Source: Bog-159 sp963818855
Lineage (GTDB): Bacteria; Acidobacteriota; Terriglobia; Bryobacterales; Bryobacteraceae
Length of the DNA stretch: 64,000 bases
Reading direction: 5' to 3'
Assembly: GCA_963818855.1 (NCBI GenBank)
Contig: CAWFUH010000010.1
Span: forward strand, 124,001 to 188,000
Below are positions 34,609 through 43,209 of this stretch, in pieces. Within the stretch, counting starts at the first letter, position 1. Each line of letters starts with the position of its first letter. The notes under the pieces were generated by a model that ran no database searches, was not told where the DNA came from, and was given only the letters and a program-made list of their open reading frames with translations. A program made the position numbers and the translations under genes.

Positions 34609-35621
34609 GAATCGCGGTTCTCGGTCTCGGGTTCATGGGCAGCACGCATGTGCATGCCTGGCGGCAAATCCCCGGCGCGGAGTTGGCCGCCATCTTCAGC
34701 CGCAATCCACGCCGTCTCGCGGGAGACCTGACGGACGCCGGCGGTAATCTTGGCAGCCCCGGTGCGAAACTCGATTTCTCGGCCGTGGCTAAGTACACCA
34801 GCGCCGAAGATGCCGTGCGCGATCCCGCGGTAGAGGCAGTCGATATCTGCCTGCCCACGCATTTGCACGAGCCGATCGCGCTGTTGGCACTCGCCGCGGG
34901 CAAACATGTGCTTGTAGAAAAGCCGATGGCGCTCGATGGCGCGGCGGCCGATCGCATGGTTGCCACCGCCGAACGTGCCGGCCGCATTCTGATGGTTGCG
35001 CAAGTGGTGCGATTGATTCCGTCCTACCGCGTGGCGGCGGATATCTTGCGGTCCGGCCGCCTGGGCACGGTGCGTGCGGCGATTTTTCGACGCCGCTGCG
35101 CTGCTCCCGCCTGGAGCGCGTGGCTCACTGATCCGGCCCAAAGCGGCGGCGGCGTGTTCGACCTGCTGATCCACGACATCGACTTCTGCCTGCACGTGTT
35201 CGGCAAGCCCGCCGCCGTTACGGCCTCCGGATACGAGGATCTGCCGCACGGCGTGGATTGGATAGTGGCCCAACTGTGGTATCCATCGATCGGCGCCGTG
35301 GCTATTTCGGGCGGCTGGCATCATCCGGCCGCGTATCCTTTTTCGATGGAGTTCACCATCATCGCCGATGGCGGCACGCTGGAGTTCAACTCGGCGCACA
35401 CGCCGCTCACCGAATATGGCGCAGACGGCCGCGAACACGCTCTGGAAGTGCCCGCAACGGATGGCTATCGCGCTGAACTGCAATACTTTCTGGGCTGCGC
35501 CGAGCGTGGCGAAAAGCCGCTGGCATGCCCGCCCGAAGAATCCGCCGCGGCCGTAAAGTTGGCGCAATCGATGCTGGAATCCCGCAAGAGAAACGGAGAA
35601 AAGATCGCATGCAACATCTGA
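34605..35621 (+). CDS. Gfo/Idh/MocA-family oxidoreductase
   Basis: 338 residues from ATG 34605 (ATGA overlap with the methyltransferase). The N-terminal Rossmann fold starts MRIAVLGLGFMGSTHVHAW, the glycine pattern GxGxxG for NAD(P). The conserved EKP motif (HVLVEKPMA near 105) and the histidine-containing segment FDLLIHDIDFCLH of the substrate domain are present. Enzymes of this family oxidise sugars, inositols or related alcohols. Paired here with an isomerase-like TIM barrel, it likely acts in a carbohydrate or polyol pathway; the specific substrate is unknown. Confidence 0.85.
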   Translation: MRIAVLGLGFMGSTHVHAWRQIPGAELAAIFSRNPRRLAGDLTDAGGNLGSPGAKLDFSAVAKYTSAEDAVRDPAVEAVDICLPTHLHEPIALLALAAGKHVLVEKPMALDGAAADRMVATAERAGRILMVAQVVRLIPSYRVAADILRSGRLGTVRAAIFRRRCAAPAWSAWLTDPAQSGGGVFDLLIHDIDFCLHVFGKPAAVTASGYEDLPHGVDWIVAQLWYPSIGAVAISGGWHHPAAYPFSMEFTIIADGGTLEFNSAHTPLTEYGADGREHALEVPATDGYRAELQYFLGCAERGEKPLACPPEESAAAVKLAQSMLESRKRNGEKIACNI

Positions 35622-36484
35622 ATGACTTGGAAATCGGCGTGATGTTCTGGGCCGGCGGCGATCCGTACGAAACCATACGGGAGATGAAAGCATGGGGCGT
35701 GCGCTGCGGCCAAATGGGTATTCCTGGAGATCTGCCGCTCGAACGAGAAGCCGCCCGCTGGAAGCAAGCGCTCGCCGACGAGAACTTTACCGTGGTGACG
35801 GTGTTTGCTGCTTATGTGGGCGAGAGTTATGCCGATATCCCCACGGTGCAACAGACGGTCGGCTTCGTGCCGCCGGCCACGCGTGCCGCGCGGGAACTGC
35901 GCACAGTCGAGGTAAGTGACTTTGCCGCCACGCTGGGTGTTCCCTCGATCGCCACCCATATCGGCTTCGTGCCTGAGGACCGCGCCGCGGAAGATTACCT
36001 GGCCGTGCGCGAAATGGTGCGCCGCGTGTGCGATCGCGCCGCCCAAAACGGGCAGACATTCGCGCTCGAAACTGGACAGGAGGCCGCGCCCGTGTTACTC
36101 GATTTCCTGCGCTCCGCCGAGCGGCCAAATCTCTGCATCAATTTCGATCCGGCTAACATGATCCTCTACGGAACTGGCGATCCGGTGTCCGCGCTCGACA
36201 CACTTGCCGGGCATGTTGTCACAGTACATTGCAAGGACGGCGACTGGCCGCCCAAGGATTCCCCCGGCGCGCTGGGCGAGGAGCAGCCGTTGGGCCAGGG
36301 TGCCGTGGGAATGGAACGATTTATCTCTAAGTTAAAGGAAATCGGTTACCGGGGCCCGCTGACAATAGAGCGAGAGGCCAGCGATCCTGCGCGGCGGCGG
36401 CGCGATATCGGGATGGCCGTTCAGTTGCTCGAAAGGCTGGGCGGGCGGGCTTTGCGCAACGCGGCTCCCGGCCCAGCCGTCTAA
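35609..36484 (+). CDS. Sugar phosphate isomerase/epimerase-like TIM barrel protein
   Basis: 291 residues from ATG 35609, preceded by GGAGAAAAG. The family motifs are TIM-barrel strands with metal ligands: ALETGQEAAPVLLDFL near 152-167 (E154), NFDPANMILYG near 180-190 (D182), VHCKDGDW near 208 (H209) and TIEREA near 253 (E255). This is the xylose isomerase-like AP-endonuclease-2 superfamily, which includes inosose isomerases and epimerases. It overlaps the oxidoreductase by 13 bases, and such pairs act in sequence in inositol- or keto-sugar-type pathways. Confidence 0.82.
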   Translation: MQHLNDLEIGVMFWAGGDPYETIREMKAWGVRCGQMGIPGDLPLEREAARWKQALADENFTVVTVFAAYVGESYADIPTVQQTVGFVPPATRAARELRTVEVSDFAATLGVPSIATHIGFVPEDRAAEDYLAVREMVRRVCDRAAQNGQTFALETGQEAAPVLLDFLRSAERPNLCINFDPANMILYGTGDPVSALDTLAGHVVTVHCKDGDWPPKDSPGALGEEQPLGQGAVGMERFISKLKEIGYRGPLTIEREASDPARRRRDIGMAVQLLERLGGRALRNAAPGPAV

Positions 36485-36502
36485 AGGCTTTAGTTACCAA
36501 GC

Positions 36503-37669
36503 ATGTCCGGACTATCTGCCAGCCAGGAGCTTCGACTCGAGTATCTGACGTGGGTCGTGCCCGACTCGCCGCCCTTGGTGATTCGCCGGTACGCGATCGA
36601 TGGAATCCACCAGGAGGTCAGTGAAGCGTTCGCCGCCGCGCCGCACCGTTGCGCGGAGACCGGCGGGATTCTACTCGGGCGGCGGGACGAAGACCGCATC
36701 GTAGTGGAGGATTTCGAGCCGATCCCGTCTGAGCACCGCTTTGGTCCTTGTTACCGTCTTTCCGATACCGACCGCGAACTGCTGCGCGAGACTTTAGACT
36801 GGTTTCGCGGGGGCGCGCAACCCGGTCTGTTCGTGCTGGGTTTTTATCGCAGCAATACGCTGCCGGAGTTTGAGCTTACGCCGGAGGACGAAGATCTGAT
36901 GCGGTCGCATTTTGCCGCGGCCGAGGATTTAGTCCTGCTGGTGAAGCCCAACTTAATGGGGAGCAGCGAGTCGGATTTCTGCATGCGCCGTTGCGGGAGC
37001 GCGCCTCCTGTGTCAGCGCCCATCGATCCGCCGGCGTTGATGGCGTGGCCGGCGCCGCGTACACGCCCGGAACCAGAGATTGCGCCTTCCCAAAAGAAGA
37101 ACTGGCCCTGGTACGCCGCGGCGATCGCGCTGGGCGTGGCGTGCGGCGCGCTTGCCTACATGTGGTGGCATCCGCATACTTCCGTCGAGGCCGTGCAAAA
37201 GCCCGTGGCGACGACTGCGGCGCCCGCACCCTCAATAGCCGTGCAGCTAGCCCCCACGCCGCCGGCAGTGGAGGGTGCGCCGGCGCCGCTTGAGCCGGAC
37301 ACGGCGGGCATCCATCAACTGCTGGATCGCTGGTCGAGTGCGCTCAAACGCGGAGACGTCGACGCAGCCGCCGCGTGCTATACGCCGGTGGTGAGCACCT
37401 ATTTCGACCGGCACGATGTGACGCGCGAGGCCGTGCGCCAGAGCATACGGCAGACGCGGGCGCGCTACGGCCGCCCGACCGAGTATGGCATTTCCAGTTT
37501 GGGAATTACACCAGTGAGCGATACTCGCGCCGTGGCCACTTTCCGCAAACATTGGCGCTGGCGCTCGACAAGCCGCAGCCGGCTGGCGGGGCAAGAAGAA
37601 GAGCGCATGACGCTGGTCCGGTCGGACGGATCGTGGCGGATTTCGTCAGAGCAACCACAAACGCCATAA
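36503..37669 (+). CDS. JAMM-like domain protein with a membrane helix and an NTF2-like domain
   Basis: 388 residues. The N-terminal domain has the JAB/MPN layout: E52 in CAETGGILLGRRDE, a strand pair IVVEDFEP, then GFYRSN (113-118) and TPEDEDLM where active JAMM proteases have YHSHP and S-x2-D. The two metal-binding histidines are Arg and Asn, so the isopeptidase centre is lost. A proline-rich linker leads to one membrane helix (about 201-222), a second linker, then an NTF2/SnoaL-like domain (about 267-385, LLDRWSSALKRGDVDAAAACY). A binding or scaffolding role is more likely than catalysis. Topology puts the JAMM-like domain in the cytosol and the NTF2-like domain outside. A TTAGTT lies seven bases before the ATG. 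Confidence 0.7.
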   Translation: MSGLSASQELRLEYLTWVVPDSPPLVIRRYAIDGIHQEVSEAFAAAPHRCAETGGILLGRRDEDRIVVEDFEPIPSEHRFGPCYRLSDTDRELLRETLDWFRGGAQPGLFVLGFYRSNTLPEFELTPEDEDLMRSHFAAAEDLVLLVKPNLMGSSESDFCMRRCGSAPPVSAPIDPPALMAWPAPRTRPEPEIAPSQKKNWPWYAAAIALGVACGALAYMWWHPHTSVEAVQKPVATTAAPAPSIAVQLAPTPPAVEGAPAPLEPDTAGIHQLLDRWSSALKRGDVDAAAACYTPVVSTYFDRHDVTREAVRQSIRQTRARYGRPTEYGISSLGITPVSDTRAVATFRKHWRWRSTSRSRLAGQEEERMTLVRSDGSWRISSEQPQTP

Positions 37670-37680
37670 GGCGGTGAAAG

Positions 37681-40258
37681 TCATTCCGGCTTCCTCCACT
37701 CGGCGGCTTTCGCCGGCTTATCCCACGCCTGGTAAAGTTGCACAATCCACTCTCGGGCGCGGTCCAACTGATACCAGTCCGGGACTGCGATCGGGTCTTT
37801 GTGTGCGGCCATACCCGCATAACCTGCAAGCAGCAGCGGCTCGGGCTATTTCTTCCGTCCAGCCAGGCTCGCGCCCACCAGGCTCTCGGCGCGAAATCGT
37901 TGCCAGTTATCCGGCTGCTGCTTTAGGTTGAACTCCAGGGCTTCGCGCGCAAGCGACTGGGCCTCGGCGAACTTCCCCAGCGAATGGTGGCGAGTGAGAG
38001 GTCCGCCGCCGATGCCATCGTATCCGTATTCTCGGAGCCCTGGCCATGCCGGCGCCCCGCCAGCGCCTGTGCGGCATAGGTCTCCGCGAGCGCGTACTTG
38101 CCCTCCCTTTGGTACATGGATGTGACGGCCGCAAGCCCGTTGAGAGTTTCGGGATGCTCGGGACCCAGTACACGGCGCTCGGTGTCCAGGTTCTGTCTGA
38201 ATAAGGCCTCAGCCCCCTGTACTTGCCTTCCCCGGCGAAGGCGCTGGCCAGATTATCGACCGAAGCCAGTGTGTAGCGACGCTCCGGACCCAACACCCGG
38301 CGCCGGGTCTCCAGGGCTTGGCTGGCCAGCGTTTCGGCCTGCTTGTAGCTGCCCTGCGCAGTGTACGCGGCAGCCAGGTTGTTCATGGATTTCAGAGTAT
38401 CGGGATGCTCCGGGCCCAGCGCGCGACGCTCCGCCTCCACGGTCTGGCTGTCGAGCGCCGCGGCCTGCGCGTACTTGCCCTCATCGAAGTACACGATCGC
38501 CAGGTTGTTCATGGATTTCAGCGTGTCGGGATGCTCCGGCCCCAACACGCGCCGCGGATCTCCAAGGTCTGGTTGAACATCTTCTCCGCCTGCGCATACT
38601 TGCCCTGCGCCCAGTAGACCGTGCCCAGATAGTTCATGGACGATAGCGTATCGGGATGCTCCGCGCCCAAGACGCGGCGCCGCGTCTCGAGCGCCTTGCC
38701 GAGAAGAGACTCGGCCTCGTGATACTTGCCCTGCAGATAGGCGGCATATCCAATCCGGCTCATGGTGTTCAGGGTCGCGGGATTCTCGGTCCCCAGAACC
38801 GGTACAGCGCAAGATCCATGTAGGTCTGCCCGATCGTGTGCCGAATGGCAGCCTCCACTTCGGGCTGCCGGTCGAACCTGCCCGCGATCTGGGCAGCCGC
38901 CCGATCCAAAGCCGTGCGCACCTTCAGGTCCGGATCGGGCTTAGTGCTGGGCCGCGACTGGTTAGCCGCGCTCGCCTGTGCCAAAAGATCGTTTTGCAGG
39001 AAATGCTGATGCGGGGAAGTTGCCGATTCCGCGTTCGCGCGCGCCGCTTCCCGAGTGCTGACGATGATTCCCGCGATCAGCACAACGAAGACCGAGGCAA
39101 CTCCCGATACCAGTGCTTTATGCCGCCGCGCGAACTTCCGTAGCTGATATGTGGTGGTCGCCGGCCGAGCGGTAATCGGCTCGTCCTGGAGATAACGGCG
39201 AATATCTGCGGCCAATTCCGCAGCCGACGAGTAGCGCCGCGCCTTGTCTTTCTCGAACGCCTTGGCCGCAATGGTTTCGACGTCGCCTCGATATCCGCGG
39301 TCGATCGAGCTGAGCGGCGCCGCGTCTTCTTCCCGAATCGTTTGGATCGCCTCGGGCAATCTTGGGCTGATGTGATAGGGTCGTGCCCGGCCAGCAGCTC
39401 GTATAGCATCACGCCTAACGCGTAAACATCGGTTCGGGTGTCGAGATCCATCGGATCGGCCAGCACTTGTTCGGGACTCATGTACGCCAGGGTTCCAACG
39501 AGCTGTCCCAAATCGGTCTGGTGTATCAGATGCGCGTCGCTGTCGGTCGCTCTTGCCACACCGAAATCGAGAATCTTGGGCTGGCCGGTCTCATCGACCA
39601 GGATGTTTCCCGGTTTGAGATCGCGGTGAATAATGCCGCGCTGATGGGCGTGGTGAACCGCTTCGCAGATCCTGGCCGTCAGTTCCAGGCGCTGCCGGCT
39701 ATTCAGTCCCTCGGCGTTCGCATACTCGACGAGCGGCCGGCCACGGATCAACTCCATGGCAAAATATGGCTGCGATCCGGATCCGTTGTCAGCCGTGCCG
39801 GCTTCGTAGATCTGCGCAATGCCCGGATGTTGCAGCTGCCCAAGCGCCAGAGCTTCCTGCTCGAAGCGGCGAACCAACTTAGGATCTCCCAAACCGGACT
39901 TGATAACCTTTAGCGCCACCGTGCGTCGCGGCTGTTCCTGCTCGGCTTCATATACAATGCCCATACCGCCCTCGCCCAGCAGGCGGAGAATTCGATAACG
40001 GCCGATGGTGGGAGGGAGCGCGGGAGTTAGGGGAGCATCCGGATTGCCGGCGATATGCTCCCAAAGCTTCGCCATCTCGGGACGCGCGGCGGGGTTCGAT
40101 AGAGTTGCGTTAGCGCAGGCGAGCAGCGATTCGACTTCCTCGCGCAGGCTGGCATCATCACCGCAGGCCAGCTGAAGCCATCGCGAGCGCTCGGCAGGCG
40201 CGCGTTCGAGTGCTGCGTGATAGATGGATTCGACGGCCGCCCAGCGCTCAGGTGGCAT
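37681..40258 (-). CDS. Membrane Ser/Thr protein kinase with TPR tail (several frameshifts)
   Basis: A receptor-like kinase of about 860 residues. From ATG 40258 (MPPERWAAVESIYH) a 90-residue N-terminal segment precedes a full kinase domain: GEGGMG loop, ALKVIK lysine, HRDLKPGN and DFGVARA, and a GTLAYMSPEQ. A membrane helix (SGVASVFVVLIAGIIVS) separates it from an outside region of TPR repeats (for example EHPDTLKSMNNLAIVYFDEG). It ends at TGA 37681-37683 after LYQAWDKPAKAAEWRKPE. The frame breaks near 39380, 38800, 38553, 38212, 37985 and 37848; in four of these one base restores the family sequence (for example GHDPYHISPRL). The ATG overlaps the ECF sigma gene by 11 bases. This kinase-sigma pairing is typical of Solibacter-like Acidobacteria. 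Confidence 0.8.
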
Positions 40259-40856
40259 AACTATTTGCATAACCATTTGCACAGCCATGGCTGCTGTTCA
40301 TTTCGCGGACCAGCCACGATTTGGCCAGACTCCAGTCGCGGTGTACGGTTTGCTGTGAAATGCGCAGAACCGCCGCGATTTCCTCGGCAGTGAGCCCGCC
40401 GAAATAGCGCATCTCGACTATTTGCGCCTTACGGGAATCGAAGCCGGCCAGCTTCTCGAGTGCCTCGTCCAGCCGTACCACCATGGGATCGGGTTCGGCA
40501 GATAAGAGCAGGTTGTCGTCAAAGGCGGTGCGGCGCACTGCACCTTCACGTTTAGCGCAGCCGCGCGCCCTGGCGTAATCCACCAATACGCGGCGCATAA
40601 CGCGGGCGCCCACCGCTAAAAAGTGGGCGCGATCCTGCCACTTGACCTGCTTGATATCGACAAGCCGAACGTATGCTTCGTGTACCAGGGCCGTGGCTTG
40701 GATGGTGTGATCCGCGCGTTCGCCACTTAGGCAGCGGCGCGCGATTTCCCGCAACTCCGGATAAACCAGTTCGATAATTCTGGCCAGGGCGCCGTGGTCG
40801 CCACCACTCCAGGCACGCAGCAAACAGGTTACTTCTGAAGAAGGCGCCGGAAACAT
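40248..40856 (-). CDS. ECF-type RNA polymerase sigma factor (TIGR02999-like)
   Basis: 202 residues with a clear AAGGAGGGC ribosome binding site. Region 2 (LYPELREIARRCLSG-like with HTIQATALVHEAYVRLVD) and region 4 (GLTAEEIAAVLRISQQTVHRDWSLAKSWL) are intact, and no anti-sigma gene is adjacent. The DYARARGCAKREG segment is typical of this acidobacterial/planctomycete ECF group, which is controlled by Ser/Thr kinase phosphorylation rather than by classical anti-sigma factors. The kinase gene directly downstream overlaps it. The last 15 residues (SSHGCANGYANSYAT) are low-complexity because they are encoded by the sequence that also holds the kinase start codons. Confidence 0.9.
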   Translation of the reverse strand: MFPAPSSEVTCLLRAWSGGDHGALARIIELVYPELREIARRCLSGERADHTIQATALVHEAYVRLVDIKQVKWQDRAHFLAVGARVMRRVLVDYARARGCAKREGAVRRTAFDDNLLLSAEPDPMVVRLDEALEKLAGFDSRKAQIVEMRYFGGLTAEEIAAVLRISQQTVHRDWSLAKSWLVREMNSSHGCANGYANSYAT

Positions 40857-41055
40857 ACGGTGGGCCCTCCTTGAGGTGATTATAAACGGGAATCGATAAC
40901 AGGAAAAACCGCTATGGCGCGCGAACTCCGGGCCGGTTACTGGTTAACAAACTCACAACTCGATTAGAAGTTATGCGCGTGTTTCTCGCCTTTATGAGCG
41001 AGGTGCAAAAGACACGCAAATGATGTTATGTGAATCGGCGTTGGCTCACGGCGTG
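40857..41055. other. Divergent intergenic region of the sigma-kinase and SABATH genes
   Basis: About 200 bases (160 if the upstream ATG at 41020 is used). It must contain the promoters of both divergent units. AT-rich stretches (TTATAAACGGG near 40877, TATGCGCG near 40970) are present but I cannot assign a hexamer pair. No hairpin or operator palindrome is clear. Confidence 0.4.
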
Positions 41056-42126
41056 ATGGAAGGGAATGGAGCCTACAATAAGCACGCCAAGCTTCCGGCC
41101 GGCGGCGCGACTTTGGCAGTTCCGTTCCTGGAGAAAGCCGCGCGGGAGGTTTCGCTCGACCCGTGGGATGGTCCCGTCGTCATTGCCGACTATGGGTCGT
41201 CGCAGGGCAAGAATTCCCTTGCCCCGATGCGAACTGCAATCGAAAATGTGCGCCGGCGCATAGGTCCGCGCCGCCCCATCTCCGTCTTTCACATCGACCA
41301 GCCCTCGGACGACTTCAACACGCTTTTCGAACTGCTGGACGCGGATCCCGACAGATATGCGTTGCACGAGCCCGACGTATTTCCCTGTGCCATCGGACGA
41401 TCGTTCTACGAGAATGTTCTCCCTCCTGATTCGGTCCACTTGGGCTGGAGTTCGTATGCGGCCGTGTGCCTGCGCCGCATTCCTACGCTGGTTTCGGGTC
41501 ATTTCGTTGCACTACGCGGCACGGACGCCGAGCGCGCCGCCTTCGAGCGACAAACTGCCCAGGACTGGGAGACTTTCCTTTTCTTGCGCGCAAGAGAATT
41601 GCGGCCTGGGGGCCGTCTCGTGATCGTGTTGCCGGCTCGCAACGACGAAGGCGTAACAGGATTCGAGCCTTTGATGGACCACGCGAACGCGGTGCTGGCA
41701 GAGATGGTGGAGGATGGGGCGCTTCGGGCGGATGAACGGGAGCAAATGATATTGGGATGCTGTCCCCGGCGGACGTGTGATCTTCTCGCGCCGTTTCAGG
41801 GCAGCGGTCAATTCCAGGACCTGACGGTGGAATCCTGCGACCTCGCCTGGGTGGCCGACAGCGCCTGGGCCGACTACGAGCGTGATGGGAATAATAAAGC
41901 GCTGGCGACGAAGAATGCTCGATTCTTCCGCTCGGTTTTAGTCCCCTCATTGGCACTAGCGCTTCGGGAGGCTCACGATGCCGGGCAGCGGCGCATCTTT
42001 GCCGACCGCTTTGAGGACGGACTAAAGCGGCGCCTGGCGGACCAACCGGAGCCGTTGCACTCTTTCGTCCAGACGATGGTGCTGGCTAAGCGTGATTCCG
42101 CTGCGCGTATTTCCGGAACGAGGTAG
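41056..42126 (+). CDS. SABATH-family (salicylate/benzoate) carboxyl methyltransferase
   Basis: About 356 residues, intact. The family signs are strong: MEGNGAYNKHAKLPAGG at the N-terminus, the SAM site VVIADYGSSQGKNSLAPM, VFHIDQPSDDFNTLFELL (plant enzymes have a ND-LPxNDFN motif here), then RSFYENVLPPDSVHLGWSSYA, which mirrors the plant SFY..LFP..S-H...SSY stretch that builds the substrate pocket. Plant SABATH enzymes methylate carboxyls of salicylate, benzoate, jasmonate or xanthine N atoms. In bacteria the family is rare. The natural substrate is unknown; an aromatic or aliphatic carboxylic acid is likely. An alternative ATG lies at 41020, and no Shine-Dalgarno sequence is clear for either. 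Confidence 0.82.
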   Translation: MEGNGAYNKHAKLPAGGATLAVPFLEKAAREVSLDPWDGPVVIADYGSSQGKNSLAPMRTAIENVRRRIGPRRPISVFHIDQPSDDFNTLFELLDADPDRYALHEPDVFPCAIGRSFYENVLPPDSVHLGWSSYAAVCLRRIPTLVSGHFVALRGTDAERAAFERQTAQDWETFLFLRARELRPGGRLVIVLPARNDEGVTGFEPLMDHANAVLAEMVEDGALRADEREQMILGCCPRRTCDLLAPFQGSGQFQDLTVESCDLAWVADSAWADYERDGNNKALATKNARFFRSVLVPSLALALREAHDAGQRRIFADRFEDGLKRRLADQPEPLHSFVQTMVLAKRDSAARISGTR

Positions 42127-42279
42127 TATGGGAATCGACCCAATCGCGCAAATCACGGAGCTGACTCTCGGCCAGCGCTGGATGTTGGCGTGGGTGCCTG
42201 GAAACAGCGTCGTTACGCCAGTTGGGCAAGTCGTTTGCGGAAACTCCAAACGCAAACGATCTGGTAACGCACGGCTTGA

Positions 42280-43075
42280 TCGGTGGAGTTCTCAATAAAT
42301 TAGCCCAACCCGACATCACCAAGTCCGGCGTTCTATCCCCATCAAAATCGGCCGCCGCCACGGGGCAGTGGCTCCCGGTGCAGTGGCATAGTCTTGCGGA
42401 AGCTGGAAAAGTGCCGTCTCCGTTTCCGACCAAGATCGAGACGTTATTTGACACACGGTTAACTACCGCCAAGCCCAACCTCGCATCTCCATTGCACTCC
42501 GTCACGGCTATCGAATACGGATCCTCGCCGACGGCGTAAGAGACAGCGGACTGCAAAGTCCCATCGCCATTGCCGAGCAGAATCGAGACGTTATGGTCCT
42601 TAGGCACGGCTACCGCCAAGTCCAGTTTCCCATCCCCATTGAAGTCTCCTACAACTAGGAAAATGGGCGGACCCGAGAGAATGTAGGTTGTTCCCGCCTG
42701 AAAGGTGCCATTGCCGTTGCCCAGGGAGATTCCGACGTCGCAACAGGAGGCATTTTCGGCGATTGCCAGGTCCAGCTTCCCATCTCCATTGAAGTCCCCT
42801 ACCACCACCAAAATGCCGCGGCGCGTCACGTTAGAACGGTCGACGCGGGCTGAAAAGTCCCATCGCCGTTGCCGAGCAGCATGACCGTGCCATTTTCGGT
42901 CGCAGCCCCCAGATCAGGCTTTCCGTCCCCGTTAAAATCCCCCACTGCCAAAAGAATACGCGCCGCCGCCAAGTGGATACATTCTCGGCGCGTTGAAATC
43001 TACCGATTGCGCCAGCGCGGGCGCCGCCAGCAAAAATATCGCTGCACATAAGCTGAAACGTTCGATATGCATCAT
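42280..43075 (-). pseudogene. Truncated FG-GAP repeat gene, third tandem copy
   Basis: Starts at ATG 43075 after a GGAGGG site. The signal peptide (LCAAIFLLAAPALAQSVDF) and first FG-GAP units match the next gene to its left-hand neighbour in the same order, but the reading frame breaks several times in the first 60 codons and near 42829. One internal FG-GAP unit is lost (a join inside a VAAADFDGD string), and homology ends abruptly after SGWANLLRTP at about 42280, only 150 bases from the SABATH stop. The remainder of the open frame to 42086 does not resemble the repeat. The loss of the last two thirds makes this a decayed duplicate. Confidence 0.7.
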
Positions 43076-43092
43076 TCCCTCCTAAACTGTGG

Positions 43093-43117
43093 CAGGCGGT
43101 CTCGCCTGTCGTCGCAC
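43093..43117 (-). ncRNA. Conserved leader hairpin before an FG-GAP gene (copy 1)
   Basis: On the transcribed (reverse) strand the leader reads GTGCGACGA followed by the stem CAGGCG (43108-43103), loop AGAC and CGCCTG (43098-43093), about 18-20 bases before the ATG and next to a GGAGGG site. The same block with GTGCGACGACAGGCG and a GNRA-like loop occurs before the gene at 47.65 kb (copy 2). Conservation of both arms and flanks in two leaders suggests a functional RNA structure. A copy at 45.4 kb is not seen. Confidence 0.45.
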
Positions 43118-43209
43118 TAAATAATCCAGCAATAGCCGCGTCCGCCGGGCGCGAAGACCCAGAAAAACCCGGACGCAGCCCGTTGCGCGCCTGGCGGCCG
43201 TCTGGCGGC

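Noticed and set aside
37748..38940. Forward-strand frames inside the TPR kinase tail
   Set aside because: They are complements of the repetitive TPR codons; the reverse strand encodes clear TPR units in the right order.
42086..42280. C-terminal extension of the truncated FG-GAP gene into the SABATH gene
   Set aside because: The last 60 codons do not resemble FG-GAP repeats and overlap an intact gene on the opposite strand; homology stops at about 42280.
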